Under the pieces are notes generated by a model that was given only the letters and a program-made list of their open reading frames with translations, ran no database searches and was not told the origin of the DNA. The position numbers and the translations under genes were made by a program. 64,000 nt of DNA from Syncephalis plumigaleata (Eukaryota > Zoopagomycota > Zoopagomycetes > Zoopagales > Piptocephalidaceae): positions 1,612,001 to 1,676,000 of the forward strand of contig JAIXMF010000003.1 of the NCBI GenBank assembly GCA_025201365.1, written 5' to 3'. Of the stretch, positions 1-16,027 are shown one piece after another (the stretch's first letter is position 1; each line of letters opens with the position of its first letter).

Positions 1-914
1 ATCAAGTGTGGATAGGAAGTAACCGGTACCCGGTTTATCGAGCGATACTTCCGATGTCAAGTCATCGCCCACCATGCCTGTCACTACGAAATGACTCGCC
101 TTACGTAGAACGATATCTGGATGTTCCACGAACACATTAACGAATAGACTGTCCTCTGGATCACTAACAATATACGAGGGCGGGTTAAGTTGATGCTCAA
201 ACGAGTTTTGTCGATTTAGACGTGGATGATACTTGGCACTATTCAGGATAAATCGTTGTAATTAGCAATGAAATATGCGACTATTAGTAGTAGTAGTAGT
301 AGTAACTATAACAATGGTAGCGCTTCTTACCGTGGTGCAGCGAAAAAGTGCGGCTCATGATAAAAGATGTTCTCGTGTGCCTTCTGCTCCTCCAGCGAAA
401 TAAACATTTTACCTTCATTGGCACGCTCGATGGTGCCACGTACCAGGAAGCGTATACCGTCAATGTCACCGCCATGGAAGATGGGACAGTTATTGGGCAT
501 TAATCGATGCTTGAAATTCCATTCGTATGCATGCTTCAACGGCTCGTTATATCGATTTAGGTCGAGGTTGGGCTCGCACTCCGCCAACGTCATGAAATGT
601 CGAACCTCGCCTTTACCGGCGGGTGCTTTAAACGCGAACACCGCGTAGCCTTGTATCTCCCGTTCGGGGTCATCTTTCTTCACGATACCAAGCGCGAATA
701 CACCTTGACAAGCTTGTCTAGCATCTTCATCACCGAAATTAAACACAGTTTTACGACCCTCCGTAAATGCAAGCGGCATGGGTATGTGTGCCGGTTCATT
801 GGCACCCATTATATGCGTAATGCCATGAAATGTCAGACTAGGATGGCTACACGTCACCTCGACATTCATGACGGGCACACTAGGCTGTGCCTGTGTTTTG
901 GCTTGCGCGGACAT
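1..914 (-). CDS. Unknown protein, 5' part (runs off the left edge)
   Basis: Two coding exons are visible on the minus strand: 331-914 and <1-238. They are joined by an intron with a GTAAG donor (330-329) and a CTAAT branch followed by AG (240-239). The frame is open through the junction to the window edge, giving about 274 residues with no stop. I take the ATG at 914-912 as the start because an upstream in-frame TTG is not a normal fungal start. There is no signal peptide or membrane segment. The protein is mixed polar with several His-Pro-rich stretches. I do not recognise a family and propose no function. The C-terminus lies outside the window. Confidence 0.7.
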
Positions 915-1213
915 GGTCAAGATGTAGTATGTACGTATATGTTGGTTGACAAATGGTTATTCGGAACGTGAACAGAAGAGGAAAACGACTGGATAGTTAG
1001 ATACAAAAAAATACTGAATACCGATGAGTATGAGATATTGAATAGGAAGAAAACGGTAAGATAGAAGGAAATGGTCAACGAGAATAATGATGACATATAT
1101 ATCCGCACTAGATGATTCATCATAGCAAGCTCTAACTATAGTGTGTAACGCAAAGGCCTCATTATTGATATAAACTGATTGCGGTGAGCGTTGAATTATA
1201 GGCAACGTAATCA

Positions 1214-4200
1214 TTATTTATTACTACTGCTGCTGCTGCCATTATTATGGTTGTTATCATTACAACACCATTGATTGAGTACCTCGTAAAGTGTATGTTT
1301 TACGACGGGTTTAGTTAGATAATCATCTATACCTAATAGTCGAGCATTACTGTTATTAGTAATGTAATAATAGGTATGTCTTAGTGATATTAACCTACCA
1401 TATTCATGACATCGTTCTCGTATTCGATCCCCACTCATACCGGTCAATGCAATGATAGGCATACGAGGTCGACCATTTAATACGCATTGTTGTCGTATTT
1501 TGTTGGCTGACTGACATCCATCCATGCCTACATATACATATGTATACATATAATCAAGTGACATTAGTAACAAGTAATCATAAGAGTAAAAGTACACTTA
1601 CCTGGTAACTAGATAGATACATGTATAATTATAATAAAAGGACATTCAGTGTATTATTACTTTCTCTTACTTCTTACTTACCTGATAATCCATAAATATC
1701 AATGCATAATTCTTTTCCATAGTTAAGCTTAATGCTAACAAATAGAATGTGAATAGTATGTTAGCCATTTATTCGTGTTCATATCGTCAAATCTCACCTT
1801 CTTCGCCACTAGATGCATGTTCAGCTCGATAACCAAAATTCTTGATAATATGACACATAAGCTAGATAGGTATTATTAGTTAGATATCTCGTATAATATA
1901 CAGTACGGACAGCTTACCTTGGCATTCAACGGATTGTCTTCAACCACTAGAATCACTTGCTCTTGACGTAGCGACATTTCTTTATCTGATTTCGTTGCTT
2001 GTTCTTGCGTTCTATCCTGACTCGTACTTGATCTTGATCGTTTATCACGCACGACTTCTTTAGTGCCATCATCATCACCATCATCATCATTTTCATTGCT
2101 AGTGGATATGATATCCTGCATTGGAACAATATTATCACTATTGTTTCTATCTTTTGCTTGATGAAAACCGCTATCATTGTCATTGTAATATTGTCCACTT
2201 GCATGTCCTTTATCCGTAATAGGTTCGCTTAATCCGCCACTAGAAGGATGCGGTGTTATTGGAATAGGTGCGACTAATGCTTCCGATAAATGTTCATCTT
2301 CCTGCTCATGCATTGAATTGTCATCGTAAGCTCGTTTACGTTTTAACTTGTCCAATTTTCGTGATTGTTGTAAGTGTCGGTGTAAACGAACAATTCTAAG
2401 CCATTTGAGGATACACTTAGTAATCTCATTCTGGCGTGGTGGTTTCACTACATCAAGTGTTGTCCATTCAACTAGCGTTTCATGTTCAATCGAGAATAGC
2501 GGTTGGTCATTGGGACTAGTGCCAATGGGTAATAGCCTAAGATAAAGCTGATAATCCGAGACATCGAGATTAGGGCGCGTGGTTAATGCGCTGTATTTAC
2601 GAACCGTCGATTGTTGATCATCATCAATACTAGGAGTCTTTTTAGAAATAGGATTTGGTAGTAGCGTGTTCAAACTAGCAGGTAGCGTTGTTTCCTGTGC
2701 CGTATCCTCATAGTCACTTGGTAAAAACCAAACAATACGCTCAAGTAGATCGTTGTGTACTTCCTTGGAACTCTTGCCCAGACACTCCTTTAGTATCTGC
2801 TCTATTGTCAGATCTGATATTATGATCGTACACATCATGAGGTGAAGTTTCTCCTCGAAAGGTAAACCCGTGCTATTCGATGGAATTAGAAAGACGTGTA
2901 CATCGGTGAACTTCCATTCCCTTAGTTGTTCCATGATCATATCAGCTACCGCCATACGCTTGACAACTATTGCAACGAAATGATCCGCCAATTGCGTGTA
3001 GAACTTGCCCACTTTACTGCCATGATGTGACAGTGTGGTCTGCGCCGCCTCCGATGCTGGTGGTGACAACGTGCTAGGCGTGTTTATCGTCAATGAAGGC
3101 GACATTAGACCGTGGTCGTCGACACGCTCCAGTTCGGCCACATTGATCGTAAACTTGAACGTCGATCCCTGGTTTGGTATGGAACTCGCCAACCATATAT
3201 CACCGCCCATGTTACGTGCCATTTCCTTGCAAATCGCTAAACCCAATCCTACAAATGTGCCAGTTCTGATTAACCAACAAGTATAACCACATCATTCCCA
3301 TTCAACTATCGGTACTTACCACTGCCACTCGTACGATGCTTACTATCGCTAAGCTGCATAAATCGACGGAACAATAGTGGCTGTGCATTCTTCGGTATGC
3401 CCAGTCCCTGATCTTCTATCGAAAACTCTAGGGTAACCGGTTTGCCTACATGATAATCGGAAGCAGTATCGGATGATAATTGCCTTCTCGCGCTATCTCG
3501 AAAGGCATGTGGACCACGTTTATTCGTCTCGCTTGAAATCACATCATGATAATCGCCCATCACCGTGTCGGCATGTATGACGGATTTTAGCAGAGTCACC
3601 CGTATGATAATGACAGTATCCTCTGGCGAGAACTTTTCCATATCTCTTTCGTTAGGCATACGTCTTGTATTTTAGCATCATCATTACTATTATTACCTTT
3701 ATAGCATTCGATAATAGATTGCCCAGGATCTGACGTACTCGGAAATCATCGGTTAATATCATGCTTGGACAATCGGCCGCTATCAATGGCACCAATTCCA
3801 GTGATTTCTGTCGTGCCATTGGTGATAGTAAACCTAGTGGTATAATGAGACAAATGCACTAACAATCGCAGTAGTAACTGATACTTACGGAGTGTCTCAT
3901 CAATGATACCGTGAACTGAACAATTAATCAGTTGGAAATCCATCGTGTTAGATTGCACCTTGGATAAATCAAGCATTTGATTTACTAGACGTAGCAGCAT
4001 TTCACCACCACTACGTATATCACGACAGTGCTCTTGCTGAATGGGTGTTAGTTCAGTTTCCCTTAACAAATCTACAAATCCTAGTACGCCATTGAGTGGA
4101 GTACGCTAACATCGAATTAGCATGACAAGCAGTAATGATGGTAAACATTACTCAATGTATAACTTACTAATTCGTGAACAACATTACTAATGATATGAAC

Positions 4201-6374
4201 GAGTGAATCAGCTAACTACATGTAATAATAGATGAATAGAGCCTACCTAAAAAGCATTGTTTTCTCAACGAATTCCTGCTCTCTTTTCTGTGCTGCTTCC
4301 TCTTCCGCGGTAGGCACGGTAGCGCGACATTTAGTGGGGTTTTGTACTCGCTGACTTAATGCCCCGCCCACATGTGCCCCTAGTATTTCCAATAAAGCTA
4401 GGTCCGCATTGGTAAATGCCCGTGCATATGAGCATTGATGCACACCGACGAGTCCATTGTATTCATTAGCTAATTGTACATGTAGCATCCATTAGTATAC
4501 GGCTAAATAATAGATAGATAGATCTGTCATTGTGTGCATTACCAGAATTTTTCGTTCGTATACTCATAGATGACTGGATTGAGCGGACATTAGTCAATGG
4601 AATGATGTATATATGTATATGTTAACATGTTTAACTTACTCTAATATGAAGTTCATTAAGATGATCGAGTACGTGTACCAGATGTGGATTATGTAACGCG
4701 TCATTAAATATCATACTACTGGACGATCTTCTTCCCGAGTTTGCTTTCTGTTGCATACTGTCGGGTTTCTTCATCATTACGTATACGTCCATGCCGAATT
4801 GTTGCTTCAAGATCATTGGCACATGATCATGACTTCGATATTCTGCTACCACGCTAATACTAAAAGTAAGAAATGTGATAGTTATCTCGAAGCAACTATT
4901 CATCGTACCTGCTTTTATAATCAAGTAGTTGATGTGGATCATCAGGTTCAGCGAAATGAATAATCATACAACGATCTGCCTTAAATGCCCGACATATGGT
5001 CTTTGCCGTAGTAGCAAGTATCTATACGAGATTAATTATTATTATTATTATAGCTATTACTATATCGGTAATGCTTACCTGATCCGGTTCCATATGCGCG
5101 TTAATCGCTCTAAACATACGATTGACGATCATGGAGCGAGCCAGTTCATTCTTCGAGTATGTTTCTTGCACGTAACGTTCTAGCACGTGAGAAATACAAC
5201 TGGCAGCGTATTGCAAGTAATAGGAACCGATGCTAGTCAACATGGAATCATTAAGATAATAACCACCAGGTGAGGCAAGCTGCGCGCTAGTTGACGCAGA
5301 GGACACTTGTGATGGTGTTGTCGCTGATATGATACCATTCGTACTTGTCGTCATACGGCCACCTAATAATGATAACATTGTATGAATGTTATGACGATAG
5401 ACTAGGAAATGCGGCTGCACATAGGGTGGCGAACTAGTAACAGGTGTCGGTGGTAGCATGCTTAGTATTCGTGATAGACATGTGGGTGGCACACGAGCAC
5501 GTAAACATAAAGCGGAGAATGGCCTATCATTACGCAGGAATGGTATGCATAACACGGCAGTCTGAGTGGACACGGAAAGATGCTCGATAATCGTGGGTTC
5601 CGCACCCGAGACATATCGATATACATTGACGAATGATTGAATTAAATCTTGTCGACGAAGTGGTGCCACCGATGTACCACCGTATATTTGTATAAGACGA
5701 ATGCCATCTTTAGCTGGATCCATTGCCGACGAGTCTTCATTCTTCTTTTCGACACCCTCGTCAGCCGTATTGTCAAGTGTAGGAAACACGCCGTAATCCG
5801 GTTTGTCCGAAGTAGATTGCTCGGATGTATCATTAAGATGTAGACCAAGTCCGGCTTCTTGCTCCGCATTCATAGCAAATGAATCAGAGTCAGTAAGAAT
5901 TTGATCGGCAACATTTGGTAGCGAGAGTAGATTCGCATCCCAGTAGACTGCCCATCCCGCATCGCAATGGAATAGCTGACATATTGTCTTTAGTAAACGA
6001 TAGAGCTTGTCTTCAACCGTCGTGTTTACACCAATAAGCGCACTGTTGAGCGATTCGTGAAATTGCGCCACTATCTGAGATGGTAATACTTTCTCCCGAG
6101 CACCATTAGGTGTAGAAGGAATATCCTTGAATAATGGTACGGTTGCTGCATAACGTAAAGCGGCAGGTGACGATTGTCTCTAAGGATGGATATGCGATGT
6201 TAGAACTAGTAGTTAGTAGTAACAAGTATTACCACTACTTACAGTAGGTAGACGAATATTCTGTGCAATATTTGCACTCGATGCTGCTGCTGCTTGTGAT
6301 GGTGGCACTCCGTCTATGTCAGCGGTTGATGTGTCAGTGCTGTATAATGACCTATCTTGATTCGAAGAGGCCAT
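1214..6374 (-). CDS. Hybrid histidine kinase with GAF region and C-terminal receiver
   Basis: Two-component phosphorelay sensor of about 1402 residues in 16 exons: 6243-6374, 5079-6179, 4909-5021, 4640-4859, 4543-4573, 4247-4469, 4168-4186, 3889-4105, 3697-3833, 3320-3632, 1918-3248, 1798-1861, 1682-1734, 1602-1608, 1399-1527, 1214-1332. The lengths sum to 4209 nt, a multiple of three. The N-terminal half is GAF-like (for example GLVGVHQCSYARAF near 545). The H-box VVHELRTPLNG has its phospho-accepting His at about 611. The N-box is LGNLLSNAIK, G1 is DQGLGIP (about 805) and G2 is SGSGLGLAICKE. A long Asp/Ser-rich linker leads to the receiver: VVEDNPLNAK, phospho-Asp in FMDYQ (about 1316), YQLPGMDG, and Lys in LTKPV (about 1371). 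All kinase and receiver key residues are present. No membrane segment is seen, so it is probably a cytosolic sensor. The signal sensed is unknown. Confidence 0.93.
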
Positions 6375-7767
6375 GAGACGGGCACTCTAGATAAAATTGC
6401 TTGTATAAGATAGTAATTACTAAGCGGAACAGACAGACAAGAGTTATAGCGCTGATTACTTGAGAATAAACTCCGTTCTATTTCCCTCTCTCCTATTGAA
6501 CTAGATAGTCCGCTTATTTCAGGAATACCATACGTACTGAATTATTACTATAGCAATACTCTAATCTAACAGCTATTCTATTGTTTTCACTAGCCTAACC
6601 AATATTACAATAGTATATAGGAAAACAGTGGACGAAAGAGCATACGACAAGGCAAGGATAGCTGCTCACATGAATAGTCCAAAGAGTAATAAAGCTATCA
6701 GGTAATAAAAAGCAGGACACGCAGAATAATGTATTCACGCAAGGAATACACTTCTTATTCCACACAAATAAGCACTACTCCAATTACTCATTCTCTTTTT
6801 CACTTTGTGTGTGTAACCATTCATTCAAGGATGTTTAGTAATGGTTATTATGGGTATCAGATTAAGCGGTATAAAAGTTTGCAGAATAGATTTTGACATT
6901 CTACGTGAGCGATAGGAGAAGTGGCAAGATGCAAAGGCAAGGCCCTTCCCATCTTGCCATCACTGCCCTCAATCCTGTCACTATCATATTTTATACTAGA
7001 AAACAATGACCGCCACCTTACTAAATAATGCTAGATACAAAATGGATACTAATAGGCATTATCCATTTAGCTATCCTACACTGTTTAGCCATTCATCTAC
7101 ATACATATATAGAAAATATGTTCATGCATCGATAGACTAGATTGGTGCACCAATGTGTAAACTTACCAATAAATTAGCAAGATTCGTAGACCCAGGGGCT
7201 GGACCGTTTACGATATATATGTGTATAATCAAATCGACCACACTAGTCTATTACCAAATAATGGTAATAATAGTACTAATGGCTAGTTCTTTCTTTCTTC
7301 TATTCTAATGGATGCAACGAGTAGCTATACCGTAGTGAATAATAACAGTGTCAACTAGAAATGATATATATATAAGCCAATAAATAAGCAATGATTAGAT
7401 GTGGATAAACGACGATACCATCCCTATTCTACGATTACAAGTAACACGCTGTCTTTTATTGATTCAATGGAAGCTGTCATGCAGCACATGTAACCAATGG
7501 TGTGGCAATGCTGCTCGGAAGCAATGCAAGCTGCCTTGTGTACATCAGCATGCCTAATCTATCAAACCGCCTATAGATGACAAAAATATTGCTAATGGCC
7601 ATCATCATCGATATTAAAATGCACATTTAATCCACTGATTTTAATACTCGCTCTTCTACTCTATCCTACTCTAGCTACTACTATTACTATTACTACTCGT
7701 ATATACCATCACTTTCTACTCTCGTTCTAGTCAGCTGAGTTATCCATCCTATTAGGCCAATATCAAC
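6375..7767. other. Intergenic region, divergent promoters
   Basis: About 1.4 kb between the divergently transcribed kinase gene and a small secreted peptide gene. No open frame with coding character on either strand. It is AT-rich with scattered short A/T tracts. The last 80 bases before 7768 are a CTA/CTATTA-rich pyrimidine leader like the one ahead of the peptide gene at 47598. Confidence 0.6.
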
Positions 7768-7934
7768 ATGAAGTTCTCTGCCGTTATTGCTATTGCCGTC
7801 GCCATTGTCGCTCTCACCAGTCTGGTCGCCGTTGAAGCTAGCCCAATAGGATGTGTCGTCGTGCTGTTGTCGAACGCCGTGCTCCAAATCCTGATCCTAA
7901 TGTTCCTTTCACTCATTCTTCCGACGTCTCTTAA
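7768..7934 (+). CDS. Small secreted peptide precursor (frame break suspected)
   Basis: The ATG at 7768 opens a textbook signal peptide: MKFS, a run of Ala/Val/Ile/Leu, then VEASP. After about residue 28 the same frame turns into low-complexity translation running to 8127. Shifting by one base instead gives a compact, composition-like tail with two dibasic Arg-Arg sites and the segment APNPDPNVPF, ending at a TAA (7932-7934). The dibasic sites would suit Kex2-type processing; this is inference. The Asn-Pro-rich tail resembles that of the secreted peptide at 47598. I therefore annotate to 7934 and treat the break as a probable missing base; the alternative is a 119-residue protein ending at 8127. 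Function unknown. Confidence 0.45.
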
Positions 7935-8153
7935 GCGGACAAGACAAGGACATTATCAAGTAGATATTATAGGTATTCAAGTCAATAATATATCGGCACT
8001 ACAAGACCCTTTAGTGTCCATACCATTCAAGTCATTATTCCTTGGTACAACAATAACAAATATATCTACAAGATCATTCAATCATTTACTGAATAAATAT
8101 CAAATTTATTTTTTATCCTGGAATTGAATATACTATACCGATTCCACACCAAC

Positions 8154-8413
8154 ATGTCTACACCGACTGAGAACCCGAATATTATTCGCTCTTTTCTAAA
8201 TCTCTCGCCAAGAACGCGTATTTACTTTGGTATAGGTATTGTATAGAGTTACAGGCAGTATATCACGGATAGTTAACCTTATTTGTAATAGGTGGCTTGA
8301 TAGTAGGCTCATTAGGTTTATTCATTACGGACAAGTTGGAAGCACGCTGGGAGCAACAAGCGGAAGTGAAGAAACAATCAGATTCACCGATACAATCCGT
8401 GCAAAACGAATAA
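8154..8413 (+). CDS. Small single-pass membrane protein, 67 aa
   Basis: Two exons, 8154-8235 and 8292-8413, sum to 204 nt. The intron has GTATTG at its start and ends TTTGTAATAG. The splice regenerates one hydrophobic helix at about residues 24-41 (IYFGIGGLIVGSLGLFIT). A charged, Gln/Lys-rich tail follows. The shape resembles small mitochondrial inner-membrane or assembly-factor proteins, but I recognise no family. The frame closure and clean helix across the junction are the reasons to call it real. Confidence 0.6.
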
Positions 8414-8695
8414 TAAACGCATAGCTTTACTTTGACTTTATACGTGCTTACTGTGTGTGCAGTGTAAGAAACCATTAATCATGCGCGTATGTATAGTGTA
8501 TTTGTGTATGCGTATTTGTGTGTGGCAAGAAGCATCCGGCATTCACTCTCCTTTTTTTTATTTTGATATCTCTCGTATTCAAAATCCAAGCACCGCGCTT
8601 TTTTCTTTCTTTAACGTGTACATTGCGATTATTGAAATCCAGCCGTCTTACTGTATCGTATCCGTTTTGACTCTACCATAGCCACTACTTCAATT

Positions 8696-11636
<2,941 letters not shown>

Positions 11637-11819
11637 AAAGTACGAGCGACTCTCCACACGACGTATGCATTCTTTTGTTTATTTGTTTATCCATGCTACG
11701 TGGTCGATGTAGACAATGATTGTTTATCTATTGGAATAAACTATATCGACTAAGAAATATTGCTATTACAATTGCTATAGGATATAAATAAATTATAGTA
11801 TTTATTATTCATATAACCA

Positions 11820-13950
11820 TCATGCTTTGTGCACCATTCCCTGTCGTTGATTCATATCGGCATCTGCACCGCCCAACTCTTCAAGTGTACGTCCTGCCGT
11901 CTCGGGTACATAACGCCACACGAACCACCAAGCAAGTACGCCTAATGACGCGTATAGCCAGAATGTACCCGCTGCCGTGATGGCATGCGTTAATGAAAGG
12001 AAACTAACGGATACGATAAGATTGCCCAGCCAATTAACACTGGTGGCTACACCGCCTGCTCGTCCACGTAGTGCCAACGGGAAGAGTTCCGATTGAATGA
12101 GCCAGGGCACATTACCCAATCCCAATGCGTAGGAGGCCACGTAAAATATGAGTGCCGCCAATGCGAACCAGGACCAAGCCGCGCTATTCTCGCATTGTAA
12201 CGATCCAAGGGGTAAATTGCCAGGATTGCCATTTTGCGATAACATATCCGGTAGGAGCACCTGACTCTGCGGCATGCAACGATCGAGTGTTGCCACGTAG
12301 GCACATCGATTATCGGCCACACATGAGCCGCAATGAACGTAGGAGCTGCAGTCCGCTTGATAGGGACGTAGACCGAGTAGGAATGCGAACGCCATACCCA
12401 TTAGTAAAAGACCGAGGGCCATCGCCATGATCGTATAGAGGAGGATACGTCGTCGTCCCACTCGATCCACGTAGCGGATGGCCACCAATGTCATGAACAT
12501 ATTTGTGGCGACCACTAAGATGGAGAATGTCACGGCACTTTGCTTATCGCGAAATCCGCTCATTCGTAGGATACTCGCCGAGTAGTACATGGCCGTGTTG
12601 AAACCGCTCAACTGCTGGAATGCTTGTAGGCCACAAGCCACCAGAAGTGAGCGACGATACTGAGGTCGAAGTAGATCGGCGTAGGTGGTACCGGCAGTGA
12701 GTGTAGCCGCATGTTCTATGGCTAATAGTTCATCTTCAACTTGTCGACTAACTTGCTCCTTGAATTTCATTTCATTTGCAGTATTTGCTACATGACCGCC
12801 ATTATTATTATTATCAGCATTATTACTAGAGCGTCGTAGTCGAAGACAAGCGGGTAACGAGACTGGAGTAGATGCATAAACCCGAGTTAACATGCGACGA
12901 GCAGCTGCCGTATTATCAGCTCGTGATCCTCGTTTACGTCGTAATAAATAGCGTGGACTTTCAGGCAGGAATGGCATACCTACACATTGGTGCATATCAC
13001 AATAGTTAGTTATTGCAACATGATGATAGTCATCGTATTTCACTAATGATCTATTGATTTATCAACTGACTTACCTATTAATTGAATGATAGGTGGAACA
13101 CCCGCAATACCAAGCATGATACGCCAGCCATTGGTTACATTGCCTAGACCGGCACTCACGCAATAGGCGACAAGTTGACCACCGGTAATCATTAATACGT
13201 TCATCGTAACAAGTTGACCACGATATTGACTAGCAATTGATTTAGCATATGTAGCATAGTACAATGTGCTATTATTACTATCACTCCTTTACTTACCGCG
13301 GTGATACTTCACTAATATAGGTAGGCACTACCATACTGGCGAGACCAACACCAATGCCTACTACAAATCGTCCTACTAGTAATACTTCGTAACCTGGTGC
13401 AAATGCCATAAGTAAAGCCCCTAGTAGGAATACAATCGAGGATAGTATCGTTACGGGTCGTCGACCGAATCGATCACTAAGAAATCCCGCGGAGAATCCA
13501 CCGAAAATGGCACCTAACGTTGTCGCTATCTATCACGTTAGCGATACGTACCTTGCTATCAACAACCATAAAAGCACACAACTTACCGCCTACGATTAGC
13601 TCCACTTGTAGCACACTCAAGTGAAACTCCTCTTCTATGAAGAGCATAGCACCGGAAATGACACCCGTGTCATAACCGAACAAGAAACCACCGATAGCTG
13701 CTAGCGTGGAAATAAACAATACATACCACGATACGGGCAGTTGGTCGGTCTCGTCCACCTCGACTATCTCACCAGCTTGATGGCATAGACCAGCAAGTGG
13801 TTCAGCATCCTCCTCATTATTTGTATTAATAAAGCTTTTGTCTTTTTCTTCTTGTGTGGCGGCTACATTAGATACGACAGTAGTATCGCCGCGTACATGT
13901 CGGTTACGCGTAGTGTCTGCTTCTTCACCTTTTATCTTGTGTAATACCAT
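11820..13950 (-). CDS. MFS transporter, proton/myo-inositol cotransporter type
   Basis: Plasma-membrane sugar or polyol porter with 12 expected helices. Exons 13587-13950, 13297-13525, 13075-13229 and 11820-12979 sum to 1908 nt (635 aa). Sugar-porter signatures are visible: GGFLFGYDTGVISGA in helix 1, SDRFGRRP, FLPESPRYL after helix 6, and DRVGRRRI. The segment GLQAFQQLSGFNTAMYYSA is typical of inositol porters, and PETAGRTLEE lies at the C-terminus. Between helices 9 and 10 there is a long extracellular loop with paired cysteines (C-x5-C-x2-C-x5-C-x8-C), like the PSI-type loop of animal HMIT and plant INT inositol symporters. The substrate is inferred from this. A polar Asn-rich insert lies in the central cytosolic loop. 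Confidence 0.85.
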
Positions 13951-14280
13951 ATCACTTAGCGTTACTATAATGAATATACCTGAATGTCAAATAGCAATAA
14001 CAATAGAATATGGTTACGAAGTGCTGCAATGTAATAATTAAAAAGGAGTCTCAACAACGCAGAGGGGAAAAGAACTTTTCTATCTATTAATAAAGTAGAA
14101 ATAATTTTAGAAGCGAAAAAAAACACATGTACGCCAATGTTAAAAATAATCCTGTTCCGTTGTTACACGATACCGCTTCAGGTAAGACACTTTCATGTTT
14201 ATTACCGAATATATTGGATCAAGCTACCATTAACTAATACTATCTTTTTATTTAATTTAATATCCATCATGTAGATTCGA
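13951..14280. other. Intergenic region between transporter and metacaspase 1
   Basis: 330 bases between the 5' end of the transporter gene and the 3' end of the first metacaspase gene, both on the minus strand. AT-rich, with no open frame that looks coding and no structured RNA that I could see. Confidence 0.5.
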
Positions 14281-16027
14281 TTACATCATAAATGTGATGT
14301 TCATATCCATAGGATGTCCGGTGGATAGTTGGGGAATTTGCGTGAATTGTCCTTTCATCCTACGTCGAAGATTCTTCAAGAGTTCCGTATAAGTTTGCTC
14401 GCGATTCTCTGATAATGTAGCAATCAACGCGGTGGATAGTGCACCCGTTGCTTGTTCCATTTCATGTAGATCAGCTGCAGTCTATTCAGGCGTGAAGTTA
14501 GTAGTGTTAGAATGCGTATACATTTACCGCAATTACCTGGTCATCACGACATCCGCTAAACATGATTACATCAGCGAGCGATGTCTTGGTTTGTTCCGTT
14601 TTACGCTGTGCGTCTTTGTTGTCGCCCTTTTTGCGTAGCAACTTTAAACCTTCCATAAGCTGACCTACAGCGTATACAGCATTACCTAATAGAGGTATGA
14701 TTTGATCAACAGTGTATAAGTAAAAGTGTATTACGAGCAACTACTCCTTACGTTCTTTTAGGCCTCGCGCCATTTCCACAAATGCCTTAGCCGCCGCGCC
14801 TCGATATGATTCCGCGCACAGTTGTATTTCCCCGTCGCACTGGTAAACGTACGGTAAATCTAGTGCAGTTCCACTGTGACAACAGTCAAATACTGCCGTT
14901 AAACGTACACCCGGTTGAAGTGGACGCACGAGAATATCGTGTAGCATCTATGGAAAGGTAAGTAATAATCGCTGGCTATCTAATCTAAATGGATTACAAC
15001 GTACATCATCCACGATGACACCACTCTCTTTGTAGTCCATGGGACAGATGGCCTCGTCGAATCCATCAGCTTCATCGCCATCTACGTTGTCACATCAGTT
15101 TGTATGTAGTCAATCGCACCATTGCTAATACTCACCCTCGTCAACCACCGATATACCATGTCCGGAAAAGTGGAAAAACAACGAATCGCCCGGCATTGCA
15201 TCGTAGACGAGCCAGTACATGCCACTGATAATGTGCTCCGCTGTCGGTAAATAGTCGGGATCATCTTGTTCATCGGTCAGCATTAGTATATTGTCGTCTT
15301 GAAAGCCATATCTCGACATAATGAACGCTGCCATATTATGACAATCATTGATGCATCCTAGATCGATTAGACGAAAGCGATCAGTAAAAGAGTATTTTAT
15401 TACACTTTCTTGTTTACCTTTCAATTCATTGCTTTGTCCCATGTAGTTACAGCCGACAAACAAGGCTTTCCTACGTCCTCTAACGACAATGATTTAGTAT
15501 TACAACATAATTAGTTACATGATAGCGATTAGCACTTACTGACAATCCGACAATAGAAACTCGTCCTCAGATCCAGGTACCACGATTTTACGCGTGCCTC
15601 CAAATCGATTTCGTTTTAGATGACGATCCTGTTTCCATGAAGTTGGCAATGGTACCGTTGCAGTTTCGTCGTTTGCCTCCTCTTTCTCCTCATCGTTTAA
15701 AGCATTCTCCGTGTCATCCGACACTAGTTCATCATCCGATTTACGAATGTCTACTATGACATCGGACGAGTTTACCAAGGCCAATCCATCGTCCATGCTG
15801 TCACTGACTTTCGATGGGATAATCTCCTGCTCAGTCGCGCTATCATACACCGTGTGTCCATCTTCATCGGATGCATGGACGTTCGCCTGTTCCAAGACAA
15901 CCTCCCTACTTGGTTTCGGATGTAGTCCCAGACGTGTTATGATATTGTTGAAGTGGTTGGGCGTCTCACTCGCCGATATCTGTTTGCGACGTAGCTTTAA
16001 TGGTTTGTCCGACTTTTGAGGAGTCAT
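14281..16027 (-). CDS. Type I metacaspase (paralogue 1)
   Basis: Arg/Lys-specific cysteine protease of the caspase clan. Seven exons (15540-16027, 15418-15479, 15136-15357, 15005-15081, 14752-14947, 14537-14685, 14281-14481) sum to 1395 nt, 464 aa. The first about 150 residues form an acidic Ser/Asp/Glu-rich prodomain with no zinc finger and little proline. The p20 domain begins near [11 protein letters not shown]. The catalytic His is in HFSGHG and the catalytic Cys in [15 protein letters not shown] and a C-terminal Gly/Met tail follow. The dyad and the calcium-binding Asp region ([10 protein letters not shown]) are intact, so activity is expected. It is 4.4 kb from a paralogue on the same strand. 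Most intron positions match the paralogue, but it has an extra intron at DDQ and lacks one in SGHG. Confidence 0.94.

Noticed and set aside
327-920. Start of the first gene at 920
   Set aside because: That start is a TTG; the first real ATG in the frame is at 914, so I used that.
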